Below are positions 8,160 to 15,949 of a stretch of 64,000 nucleotides of DNA, one piece after another (within the stretch, counting starts at the first letter, position 1; each line of letters starts with the position of its first letter). This DNA comes from JBDHWI01 sp964590135. GTDB taxonomy: Bacteria > Chloroflexota > Anaerolineae > J036 > Brachytrichaceae. Below the pieces are notes generated by a model, which was given only the letters and a program-made list of their open reading frames with translations, was not told where the DNA came from and made no database searches. The DNA lies in the NCBI GenBank assembly GCA_964590135.1, contig CAZPVX010000017.1, forward strand, positions 36,927 to 100,926, given 5' to 3'. Made by a program: the position numbers and the translations under genes.

Positions 8160-9455
8160 ATGCCAAAGATTACCTTCATCGGCGCCGGCAGCACGGTCTT
8201 TGCCAAGAACCTGCTCGGCGACATTCTGAGCTTCCCCGAACTCGCAAACTCGCATATTACGCTCTTCGACATCGATGCGGAGCGCCTGAAGACGTCTGAG
8301 GTGGTGGCGCACAAGGTGGCGCAGGCGCTGGGCGCGACGCCGACCATTGAGGCGACCGATGACCGGCGCAAGGCGCTCGACGGCGCGGATTACGCCATCA
8401 GCATGTTCCAGGTCGCCGGCTACAAGCCCGGCACGGTGATCGACTTCGAAGTCCCCAAGAAATACGGCCTGCGCCAGACCATCGCCGACACGCTAGGCAT
8501 CGGTGGCATCATGCGCGCGCTGCGCACCATCCCGGTGTTTCTCGACATCTGCCATGACATGGAGGAACTTTGTCCGGATGTGACGTTTCTGCAATATGTC
8601 AACCCGATGGCGATGAACTGCATGGCGATCAACCGCGCCACGAAAATCAAGACTGTCGGCTTGTGCCATAGTGTGCAAGGCACGGCGGAGCAACTGGCGT
8701 GGGATATCAACGTGCCGATCGAGGAGATCAATTACATCTGCGCCGGCATCAACCACATGGCGTTCTACCTGAAATTCGAGCGCAATGGAGAAGATCTGTA
8801 TCCACGCATCCGCAAGGTGTTGGAGCAAAGCAAGCAGCCGACATGGAACCTGGTGCGCTATGAAATCTTCAAGCATTTCGGCTACTTTGTCACCGAAAGC
8901 AGCGAGCACTTTAGTGAATACACGCCGTGGTTCATCAAGCGTGACCGGCCCGACCTGATTGACCAGTTTAACGTCCCGCTGGATGAATACATCCGGCGCT
9001 GCGAGGAGCAGATCAAGGGCTGGCATGCGATGCGCGCGCGGTTGGAGGCCGGCGCCGATATTGAGGTGCATCGCAGCCATGAGTATGGTTCGCTCATCAT
9101 TCATTCGCTCGAAACCGGCATCCCGCGTGTGATCTATGGCAACGTGGCAAACAATGGCCTGATCGACAATCTGCCGCAGGATTGCTGCGTGGAGGTGCCG
9201 GTGCTGGTGGACAGGAGCGGCCTGCAGCCGACGAAGATCGGCAAGTTGCCGCCGCAGTTGGCCGCGCTGATGCGCACGAATGTGAATGTGCAAGAACTTG
9301 TGGTGGAGGCGGCGCTGACCGGCAAGCGCGACTATATCTACCAGGCTGCCTATCTCGATCCGCACACTGCTGCCGAACTCGATCTCAATCAGATTCACGC
9401 GCTGGTCGATGATCTGATCGCAGCGCACGGCAACTGGCTGCCGCAGTACAGCTGA
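8160..9455 (+). CDS. GH4 family alpha-galactosidase/alpha-glucosidase (MelA/AglA type)
   Basis: 431 aa, the normal length for GH4. These enzymes use NAD+ and a divalent metal and cleave glycosides by oxidation at C3 followed by elimination. The N-terminal Rossmann fold starts KITFIGAGSTVFAKNL with FDID at the end of strand 2. The family segments VNPMAMNC, GLCHSVQGT (Cys and His of the metal site) and GINHMAFYL are intact. Substrate (alpha-galactoside or alpha-glucoside) cannot be told from sequence alone; the CHSVQGT and NHMAF motifs fit the MelA/AglA branch. It acts in the cytoplasm on imported oligosaccharides. It interrupts the accessory region and is followed by a large palindrome between convergent genes. 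Confidence 0.93.
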   Translation: MPKITFIGAGSTVFAKNLLGDILSFPELANSHITLFDIDAERLKTSEVVAHKVAQALGATPTIEATDDRRKALDGADYAISMFQVAGYKPGTVIDFEVPKKYGLRQTIADTLGIGGIMRALRTIPVFLDICHDMEELCPDVTFLQYVNPMAMNCMAINRATKIKTVGLCHSVQGTAEQLAWDINVPIEEINYICAGINHMAFYLKFERNGEDLYPRIRKVLEQSKQPTWNLVRYEIFKHFGYFVTESSEHFSEYTPWFIKRDRPDLIDQFNVPLDEYIRRCEEQIKGWHAMRARLEAGADIEVHRSHEYGSLIIHSLETGIPRVIYGNVANNGLIDNLPQDCCVEVPVLVDRSGLQPTKIGKLPPQLAALMRTNVNVQELVVEAALTGKRDYIYQAAYLDPHTAAELDLNQIHALVDDLIAAHGNWLPQYS

Positions 9456-9464
9456 CACAATGCT

Positions 9465-9545
9465 GAATTGTGAAGGATGAATGTCGGGGGGTTGAATCGA
9501 TCTTGATCAATTCAACATCGATTCAACCCTCGTGGTTCACAATTC
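9465..9545. repeat. 81-bp nested palindrome between convergent genes
   Basis: Outer arms GAATTGTGAA (9465-9474) and TTCACAATTC (9536-9545) enclose perfect 13-bp inner arms GGGTTGAATCGAT (9489-9501) and ATCGATTCAACCC (9517-9529) around a 15-nt loop. It fills most of the gap between the GH4 gene and the convergent 127-aa gene. There is no strong T-run on either side. It may act as a bidirectional transcription block or be a REP-like mobile palindrome. Confidence 0.7.
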
Positions 9546-9551
9546 TGCAAT

Positions 9552-9935
9552 TCATCCATTGGTGGCGCGCAGGGCTTTGAGCGCAGAGGCGGCAGCGTCG
9601 CCAAGCGCAACCATCATGCGCTCACGGTGCTGCGTGGCTTGCTGCACCGCCTGCTGGTGCAATTGCCATAGCGCCTGGTTGATCTCGCCGTTAGCATCGA
9701 GCGGGGTGAGTTGGGTGATGTCGCCGTCGAAGGTGATGCTGGTGCCGGCGCGCAGCATCACATTGCCCTCGCTCACCACGTCATCGATCTCCTTGCCCTT
9801 GAGCAGCACCTGCACTTGATCCGCCGGCGTGGTGTAGGTGCGCACTTCCAGCGTTGCCACGTCCTTGATGAATGATTGAATCTTCTCTGCCAGGTCGCTG
9901 GCATACGCGCGAACTGCTTCGTTCAGGTCAGCCAT
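9552..9935 (-). CDS. Small protein of a three-member family (member C)
   Basis: 127 aa, no signal peptide. It shares an order of motifs with the two genes upstream: an amphipathic helix (IQSFIKDV), then LEVRTY, then TFDGD, then NGEINQALW, then a long helix with spaced Arg/Ala residues (HRERMMVALGDAAASAL). The match with the 169-aa protein at 10751 is clear by eye (LEVRT, FDGD, NGExNxALW, Hx2-5V/M...A...R). It has a strong Shine-Dalgarno (AAGGAGATCT before the ATG). It is the last gene of the operon 14656 to 9552. I do not recognise the family; repeated paralogues beside a multi-hydrolase protein suggest adaptor, immunity or structural roles, which is speculation. Confidence 0.68.
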   Translation of the reverse strand: MADLNEAVRAYASDLAEKIQSFIKDVATLEVRTYTTPADQVQVLLKGKEIDDVVSEGNVMLRAGTSITFDGDITQLTPLDANGEINQALWQLHQQAVQQATQHRERMMVALGDAAASALKALRATNG

Positions 9936-10003
9936 AGATCTCCTTCATGAGTGGATGGTCATTGGTGGGCGGCAGATAACGATGCGCGCACCCCAATCAC
10001 CGA

Positions 10004-10696
10004 TCATGCTTGTGCCTTCTGAAACTGGCGCACCTCTTGCACGACGTCCTTGATGAACTGAAAAATCGCCGGCAACGCGAGCAGTTGCATCCCCGGCGTC
10101 GTCAGGCGCAACACGATTTTTGCCGCGCCGGCGCTGATAACGACCATCATTCGCATCAGCAATCCGCGTCGCGCCAGCGCCACATGCACGTTCTGTCGAT
10201 GCAAATCGCCCTGTTCGCGGGTGATGCTTTCCTGCCACAGCGTCTGCACATCACCCGTCCAGCTCACCTTCGTTCGCGCGATTGCTGCGCCGGCTTGTGT
10301 CGTTTCGATCGAGGCGAAGTCGCTGACGAACTCGCGCACGCGCTGCACAAACTGGTCGAATTCACCGCGAAGGTCGCCAAGGGATTCGAACAGGTCTTTC
10401 GATTGCGCGCCGGCATGAGCAAGCTGGGCGCGCAACGCGGCCTCTGGCAGCGGCTCGATCGCCTTTGTGACGCCGGCGTCAGGCTGGTAATCATCAATGA
10501 ACGCGCGCAATCGCGCAACCGCCTCCGCAATGACTGTATGATCCTGCGCGAGTGCTTCGCGCTGATCGTGCAATGCGCGGCGTGCATCTGCGCCATTGGC
10601 TGGCAAGTCGATGCGCCAGATTGCGCCGGCGTCAAGCGATTTGGCCGCCGCTGCATCGTTCCATACGCCGAGCATGTCATCGGTGAAATTGGACAT
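10004..10696 (-). CDS. Small protein of a three-member family (member B, extended)
   Basis: 230 aa. The N-terminal half is a long, largely helical region (about residues 20-125) absent from the other two members. The C-terminal half follows the same plan more weakly: FVQRVREFVSDFASIETT, then VSWTGD, then a helix with LHRQNVHVALARRG. It ends with two hydrophobic stretches (about 155-175 and 190-215) that could touch the membrane. No signal peptide. Third gene of the four-gene operon; 54 nt separate it from member A and 68 nt from member C. Family not recognised. Confidence 0.65.
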   Translation of the reverse strand: MSNFTDDMLGVWNDAAAAKSLDAGAIWRIDLPANGADARRALHDQREALAQDHTVIAEAVARLRAFIDDYQPDAGVTKAIEPLPEAALRAQLAHAGAQSKDLFESLGDLRGEFDQFVQRVREFVSDFASIETTQAGAAIARTKVSWTGDVQTLWQESITREQGDLHRQNVHVALARRGLLMRMMVVISAGAAKIVLRLTTPGMQLLALPAIFQFIKDVVQEVRQFQKAQA

Positions 10697-10750
10697 GACT
10701 TTCCGCGCGCAATTGAGTTAGGCGCACTGTCGCTTTGACGCCTTCCGTCG

Positions 10751-11260
10751 TCACGGCTTGCTGAAAAGTTGTATCAAGCGCGCAGCCATCTCGGCCATCG
10801 CGCCCAGGAACTGCGCGCGGTTGGCTTGCGCCTCTTTCACCATTGCAAGGTGCGCATTCCAGAGCGCTTCGTTCAATTCGCCGTTCTTCTCTGGCACCAC
10901 CACCAGCACATCGCCGTCGAATGCCAGCCGCGTGAGCGCGCGCAGTTGCAGCTCGCCGGCGAACTGCTTGGAGGCATAGTCGTAGGTCACCTGACTCAAG
11001 TCGCTGGCGCCGAAAGTGCGCACTTCCAGGCTGCTCAGATCGTCGGCAGCGCGACCCAGACCATCGGTCAACTCCTTGATGAATTGCTTGAGTGAGTCGC
11101 CAAGCGTCTGATCGCCCAGCCCCTTCGCTTCGGCGCTTGCCTGCAACTGAGACGAGGGCAGCACCAACGCGCGAAATTCGTCCATTACCGGATCGCGCTC
11201 TGCCGGCGCGCTGCCCGATGTTCCTTTGATCAAGCCGAGATCTTCGTTTGGATTGGACAT
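10751..11260 (-). CDS. Small protein of a three-member family (member A)
   Basis: 169 aa with a disordered N-terminal 30 residues, then a helix (LKQFIKELTDGL), LEVRTF, LAFDGD, NGELNEALW and a terminal helix (HLAMVKEAQANRAQFL). These motifs occur in the same order as in the 127-aa gene at 9552, so the two are paralogues, and the 230-aa gene between them looks like a more distant relative. No signal peptide or membrane helix. It starts 12 nt downstream of the stop of the 1127-aa gene and is surely co-transcribed. Family not recognised. Confidence 0.68.
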   Translation of the reverse strand: MSNPNEDLGLIKGTSGSAPAERDPVMDEFRALVLPSSQLQASAEAKGLGDQTLGDSLKQFIKELTDGLGRAADDLSSLEVRTFGASDLSQVTYDYASKQFAGELQLRALTRLAFDGDVLVVVPEKNGELNEALWNAHLAMVKEAQANRAQFLGAMAEMAARLIQLFSKP

Positions 11261-11272
11261 GGTTGTTTGTAT

Positions 11273-14200
11273 TTACGCCCGCCAGCGATAGTCGGTGCTG
11301 TGAATGGTGGCGCGGATGTCGTTCTGCACACCCTGCTTGTCCACGATGCTGTAGATGTCGTCCTTTGACCAGCGATACAAGATGGCGCACTGAATCTGTT
11401 GCGCGCGCGCCTGCAAATTGTAGCGGTCAACTTCGGCGTATGCAGTCTGCACCCAGCCGTTCTGCCCGCCGGCCCATGGCTGCGCGCCGTGCGGGTCAGT
11501 CTCGGTGATGTAGACCGGCTTGTTGCGGTGGCGCGGTGGAATGACGTCCAGGAAAGTTGTGTAGGCGCGGAAATGATAGTACTGCCAGCGCAGTGGATCA
11601 TTCTCGAAGCGTTGCAACGATGTGATCAGATCAGGTGTGTAACCGTTGGTGTAGCAATGCAGCGCCAGGCCATCCAGGTCCGTGATCGCGGCGATCATGC
11701 GATTGAAGTAATCCAGGCAGCTCATCCACGGCCCCTGGAATGGATCGACTGCACCGGGCACGACGATGGCATTTGGCTGCACGCTCTTGATCGCGGCGCG
11801 CACGCGATTGAAGCAGGCTGCATACAGTTCCGGCGTGATTGCAGCGCTTGGGTTGTTACCCGGGTTCCATGGGTCCTGATTCGGCCACTCGCGCGGGTTG
11901 TTCATCTCATTGCCGATCACGTAGATCAGACAGCCGCGCGAGTTGGCTGCCCAACTGCGGCATTGCGCGGCGAACTGATCATACAAGTCTGGCGTGGGGA
12001 TGGTGCCGCTGCCACCGTAGTCGTTGTTCAGGCGCGCAATCACGCCATAGCCGGCGCGCGCCCAGGGGTTGTAATCGCGGCCCTCGCCGTTTTGCACGCG
12101 ATGGGTGAACAGCACCCAGCCCGTCTTGCCGCTGCCGGCGAACAGGCCTTTGTCGAACTCGTCGTGCAACCCATATAACCACGCGCAAATGCCGAAAGGC
12201 AGCGGTCCATCCAGCACGCGCTGCCGGCGGTCGGCCACGTCCGGCGCGCGCAGCGCCGAACCGCGCACGTAGCCGCGCTTGAAAGCATATGACTCGACCT
12301 GAATCCACATATTGCCATCGCCGATCTTGTCCCAATCAGCGACGCGGTTGAGCAGGCGCAGCGGTGTGCCGGCGGTCACGCGCCACTCGCTGCCGGTGCT
12401 GTCGCCGGCGCCCCGCATCAACGCCACATCGCTCACGGCCAGCGCCACGCCCTGCATCCTCACGTCAGGATCGACAGGTTGATCGGGATCGGTCGGCGGC
12501 GCAAATAGCAGCTCGACCCATTCGCCGGCGATGAAGCCGGTGATGCCATCCAGCGTTCGCACCGCGACCCATGTGCCGGCCTTGCCCAGCTTCGGCAACG
12601 CGATATCGAGCGGCTCGCGCAGCAACACGACCGTGCCAAAGGCCAGCACTCGCAATCGATTCGCGCTTAACGATGGCGCATCGCGCAGGTTGAGGCCCAC
12701 ATCCGAGATCACGCGCAAAGCCGGCTGCGCATCCGGCTCATTCACTGCCATCAATTCCATGCCGCCCTTGCTGGCGCTGGTGTGTGAGCGGCGGCTCGCC
12801 GGCGGCGCATACAGCGCGACGTATTGCGCGGAAATAAAGCCAATCTCGCCCTTGTTGGTTGATACCCTCAGCCACTGGCCGCGCGCACCCACTTTCTTCA
12901 GCAACACATCTTCAGGGTCGAGTGCTTCCAACCGCGTGCCGCCCTTGACCTTCGTAATGATGGGGCTGCCGGCCAGCCCCTTGGCGCGGATATAGACGCC
13001 GCTGTAGGATTTGCCGACGACCACGAAGCGCCGTTCGAGCAACGGCGGCTGCACGGGAGTCTCCAACCCTTTGTCGATAGCGCTGATGGTTTTGCCGGTG
13101 ACATACCATGCAGCCACCCAGCCGGCTTGTTTGTCGGACGTTGTGACATTCAGCCATTGCCCGTATACGCCAATCTTCTGCCGCGCTGTGCTGGCCGGCT
13201 CCAACAAATCCAATACAGTGCCGGCAGGCAAGCGCGTGAGAATCTGCGCGCCCACCGCGTTGGGTTGATTGCGCAGTGCCAACCCGCCGACAGCGGTGAT
13301 GTCCGGCGAATCGCTAATCACGATGGCGAGCTTGCTGTCATCCGGCCGTTGCGGCTGAGGATGGAAATTCGGGTTGTCGAAGAGGACGCAGTAGGTGATG
13401 ATCTGTGCAGGATCGCCGGCAAAGCCGTAGCGCTGCTTGAGTGATGCGCTTGCTTCCGCCGGCACCGGCCATGGGTCATGGATGAGGTAGTCGCCATCCT
13501 TGCGCGCGTAGATCAGCACCCAGTGGTTCTGCAGACTGGGGTTGGGCGACATATCCACTTCGATGACGACGGGTTTGCCAGCGTCCAACGCGGCATCCAC
13601 CTCGGCCAGCGGCGCCGGCGTCTTGCGGCAATCGATCAGTTTGTTCAGCACGATGCCCGGCAGCGCGCGCGGCACGCCATACCAGGCCACCAACGGCCCG
13701 AAGAAACCTTGATTTGGCCCAAGCGCGCGCAGTTTCTCATTCAAGGTGGCCGGCGTCTCTTGAAAGCCAAAGCCATTGGCCATCATCGTCAGCGTGGTGA
13801 TGGTGCAGCCATATGCGCCGAGCGTCTGGCCGGCGTCGGCAAAACCCAGCGAGATGTTTGCCCAGGCCGGGTCGCGTTGCGAAAGAGGTTGGGTGTTGAA
13901 CATGATGTTGGTGGTGATCTCCTGCGAGAAACGAAACTCGCCATCGGTGGCGACGAGCGCGCGAGTCGGCCAGTCTTCTCCGGGCGGCGTGTCGTTTTCG
14001 AACAGGCCGGCGGCGTTGAGCAGCGTCGGGTTGAAAATGAAGTCGAGCAAACCCCAGTTGCGACCCGGCACGCGGCGCAGATAGAGGTATTGGAATATCT
14101 CGCGCCCGGTGTCGTTCGCGATGACCGGAAAGCGGGTCCATTTTGCGCCGGTAGCTGGGTCGGTTTGCACGATGCCCGGCTGCACAGTCACCTGGCTGCC

Positions 14201-14656
14201 AGCTATGCCAATGGCGCGGTGATATTGCAGTGCCAATGCGCGCGGATCGCCGCCCCATTTTTGGATCTCACTGGCGGCGCGACCTGGGCCGGCGTTGTAG
14301 GCCAGGCCGGCCAGCGCGACGAGGCCGTTGAAGCGATTGAGTTGCTCCTTGATGTATTGCGCGCCTGTCAGCACCTGAACCAGCGCGTTCTTTGTGTCAA
14401 AAGCCTGCGCAAATCGCGTGTTTAATTCATCGTCGCTTGGCGAGCTGCCATCCAACCCCAGCGCAGCCAGCTTGACGCCGCGCTCGATGCGCGTGATGAC
14501 GCCGGCGCGCGTGGCAGGGATCACCTGCAGCACGCCATCGCGATGATTGACGTCGGCCCCCTCGACGGCGATAAATGCCTTAATGAGAAGTGGCGGCAGA
14601 TCAAGAAGCATCGCCGCGCGGCTCACCGCGCTGATCAACACCTGATTTGCTGGCAC
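11273..14656 (-). CDS. 1127-aa multi-domain protein: lytic-transglycosylase-like, C39-like peptidase, SH3 repeats, GH domain
   Basis: Starts at GTG 14656. Domains in order: an SLT-like region (about residues 10-150, AGLAYNAGPGR typical of lytic transglycosylases); a C39-like cysteine peptidase (about 255-400, with GAYGCT for Cys, NHWVLIY for His and IHDPW); at least four SH3b-type domains (about 440-800, each ending in GW/GF-A-W/Y-V); and a C-terminal clan-A-like glycosidase (about 820-1120) with candidate acid/base Glu in VIGNEMN (near 913) and nucleophile Glu in YITETDP (near 1047). All four domain types normally act outside the cell on walls or polysaccharides, yet no Sec, Tat or lipoprotein signal is visible at the N-terminus. 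It is the first gene of an operon with three small paralogues. It could be exported by a non-classical route, released by lysis, or mis-started; no better upstream start is seen. Confidence 0.8.
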   Translation of the reverse strand: MPANQVLISAVSRAAMLLDLPPLLIKAFIAVEGADVNHRDGVLQVIPATRAGVITRIERGVKLAALGLDGSSPSDDELNTRFAQAFDTKNALVQVLTGAQYIKEQLNRFNGLVALAGLAYNAGPGRAASEIQKWGGDPRALALQYHRAIGIAGSQVTVQPGIVQTDPATGAKWTRFPVIANDTGREIFQYLYLRRVPGRNWGLLDFIFNPTLLNAAGLFENDTPPGEDWPTRALVATDGEFRFSQEITTNIMFNTQPLSQRDPAWANISLGFADAGQTLGAYGCTITTLTMMANGFGFQETPATLNEKLRALGPNQGFFGPLVAWYGVPRALPGIVLNKLIDCRKTPAPLAEVDAALDAGKPVVIEVDMSPNPSLQNHWVLIYARKDGDYLIHDPWPVPAEASASLKQRYGFAGDPAQIITYCVLFDNPNFHPQPQRPDDSKLAIVISDSPDITAVGGLALRNQPNAVGAQILTRLPAGTVLDLLEPASTARQKIGVYGQWLNVTTSDKQAGWVAAWYVTGKTISAIDKGLETPVQPPLLERRFVVVGKSYSGVYIRAKGLAGSPIITKVKGGTRLEALDPEDVLLKKVGARGQWLRVSTNKGEIGFISAQYVALYAPPASRRSHTSASKGGMELMAVNEPDAQPALRVISDVGLNLRDAPSLSANRLRVLAFGTVVLLREPLDIALPKLGKAGTWVAVRTLDGITGFIAGEWVELLFAPPTDPDQPVDPDVRMQGVALAVSDVALMRGAGDSTGSEWRVTAGTPLRLLNRVADWDKIGDGNMWIQVESYAFKRGYVRGSALRAPDVADRRQRVLDGPLPFGICAWLYGLHDEFDKGLFAGSGKTGWVLFTHRVQNGEGRDYNPWARAGYGVIARLNNDYGGSGTIPTPDLYDQFAAQCRSWAANSRGCLIYVIGNEMNNPREWPNQDPWNPGNNPSAAITPELYAACFNRVRAAIKSVQPNAIVVPGAVDPFQGPWMSCLDYFNRMIAAITDLDGLALHCYTNGYTPDLITSLQRFENDPLRWQYYHFRAYTTFLDVIPPRHRNKPVYITETDPHGAQPWAGGQNGWVQTAYAEVDRYNLQARAQQIQCAILYRWSKDDIYSIVDKQGVQNDIRATIHSTDYRWRA

Positions 14657-14741
14657 GGTGCAAAGCTTAACCGAGAAAGCATTGAAAGTGAACTTAGACT
14701 TTCGCCGGAAAGAGGGCGTTCAAAGGGTGGAAAAAACAGAA

Positions 14742-14770
14742 ACCCCGCAGACTGTCAAGATCTGCGGGGT
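14742..14770 (-). terminator. Intrinsic terminator of the korAB operon
   Basis: Perfect 10-bp arms ACCCCGCAGA (14742-14751) and TCTGCGGGGT (14761-14770), 9-nt loop. Read on the minus strand it is followed by a T-rich run (TTCTGTTTTTT), as expected for a Rho-independent terminator after the korB stop at 14797. Confidence 0.85.
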
Positions 14771-14796
14771 CGGCTGATTTTTCTGTCGAAACGCGA

Positions 14797-15876
14797 TCAA
14801 TACATCGCGCTCATGATCTTTTGCAGGCTCTCGCGGCTGGGGCGCAGCTTGTCCTGCTGGTAGTGGGAAAGCGGCGTGTCGGCCAATTCAAGGACCTCGG
14901 CCAGGTTTTCGCGCTCGCCATTCACGTAGAGCAGACCGGTGATGAAGAGCTGTTTGTCGTGCGCCTCAGTCAGCAAGCGCAGCGCGGCTTGCTTGTCTGT
15001 CGGGTCGTGGCTGTTATCCAACTTCTTCAAGATAACGCGGCTGCCGTCGTGCAATTCCACTTCCTGAGTGCTGCCAGGCTCCTGCTCAATCTGAATCTCT
15101 TCCTGCGCCATGACAAAGCCAAAGTCATTGATGCGCTCGTCGTGGGCCTTGCCCCAGGCATAGCTCTTGGTGCTGTCGTCGCGGTTGTTGAATGTGACGC
15201 ATGGGCTGATGATGTCGAGGACGGCGGTGCCGCGGTGGGCAAGGGCGGCCTTGATGAGCGGGACGACCTGCTTGGGGTCGCCGGCAAATGAGCGCGCCAC
15301 AAAACCGCACTCCGCCACGATAGCCTCGCGGCACAGGTCGATGGGGGGCAGCTCGTTCTTGCCGGCGTGCTTCAATTCCTGGCCGATGTCGCTGGTGGCG
15401 CTGAACTGTCCCTTCGTCAGGCCATACACACCGTTGTTCTCGATGATGTAGACCATGCGCGCGTTGCGGCGCACCAGGTGAATGAACTGGCCGAGACCGA
15501 TCGAACCGGTGTCGCCGTCACCGCTCACGCCGATGCCATACAAATTGTGGTTCGTCATCAGCGCGCCTTGCGCCACCGACGGCATTCTGCCGTGCAGAGC
15601 GTTGAAGCCGAACGAGCGGTTCATGAAGTAGGCCGGCGATTTGCTGCTGCAGCCGATGCCGCTGAATTTCATGACCGCTTCGGGCTTGATCCCAAGATCG
15701 TAGCACGCGGTGATGATCTGCGACGAGATGGAATCGTGCCCGCAGCCATTGCATAGCGTGGATTCCAACCCCTTGTAGTCTGGTTTGCTCAGGCCGATGC
15801 TGTTGACGTTGATCGGCTTGATGGCGACCTTCGCCGGCGTGGTGCTGCCGTTGCCACTGGTTGCTGTTGTGGTCAT
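14797..15876 (-). CDS. korB: 2-oxoacid:ferredoxin oxidoreductase, beta subunit
   Basis: 359 aa. TPP-binding subunit that, with KorA, interconverts 2-oxoglutarate (or a related 2-oxoacid) and its acyl-CoA using ferredoxin. Motifs: CNGCGHD near residue 45, GIGCSSK, and the TPP site GDGDTGSIGLGQ with ENNGVYGLTKGQ. The start at 15876 is chosen because AGGA lies 9-12 nt upstream and the longer reading frame contains low-complexity non-family sequence. It lies 73 nt downstream of korA and is followed by a good terminator. 2-oxoglutarate is the most likely substrate from the overall KorB-like pattern; pyruvate cannot be excluded. Confidence 0.95.
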   Translation of the reverse strand: MTTTATSGNGSTTPAKVAIKPINVNSIGLSKPDYKGLESTLCNGCGHDSISSQIITACYDLGIKPEAVMKFSGIGCSSKSPAYFMNRSFGFNALHGRMPSVAQGALMTNHNLYGIGVSGDGDTGSIGLGQFIHLVRRNARMVYIIENNGVYGLTKGQFSATSDIGQELKHAGKNELPPIDLCREAIVAECGFVARSFAGDPKQVVPLIKAALAHRGTAVLDIISPCVTFNNRDDSTKSYAWGKAHDERINDFGFVMAQEEIQIEQEPGSTQEVELHDGSRVILKKLDNSHDPTDKQAALRLLTEAHDKQLFITGLLYVNGERENLAEVLELADTPLSHYQQDKLRPSRESLQKIMSAMY

Positions 15877-15949
15877 TTCGCTTGTTCCTGTTTGCGTCTC
15901 ATGCATCATGTTTTTCGAATTGGAGAAGAACGTGATGCGTGATGCGCAA

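Noticed and set aside
8493..9458. 321-aa antisense frame over the GH4 gene
   Set aside because: GH4 has all family motifs; the antisense translation is His/Gln/Arg-rich, typical of shadow frames.
2721..14656. Prophage or contractile-injection gene cluster
   Set aside because: No tail sheath, baseplate, capsid, integrase or portal gene is seen; the lysin-like domains alone do not support a phage.
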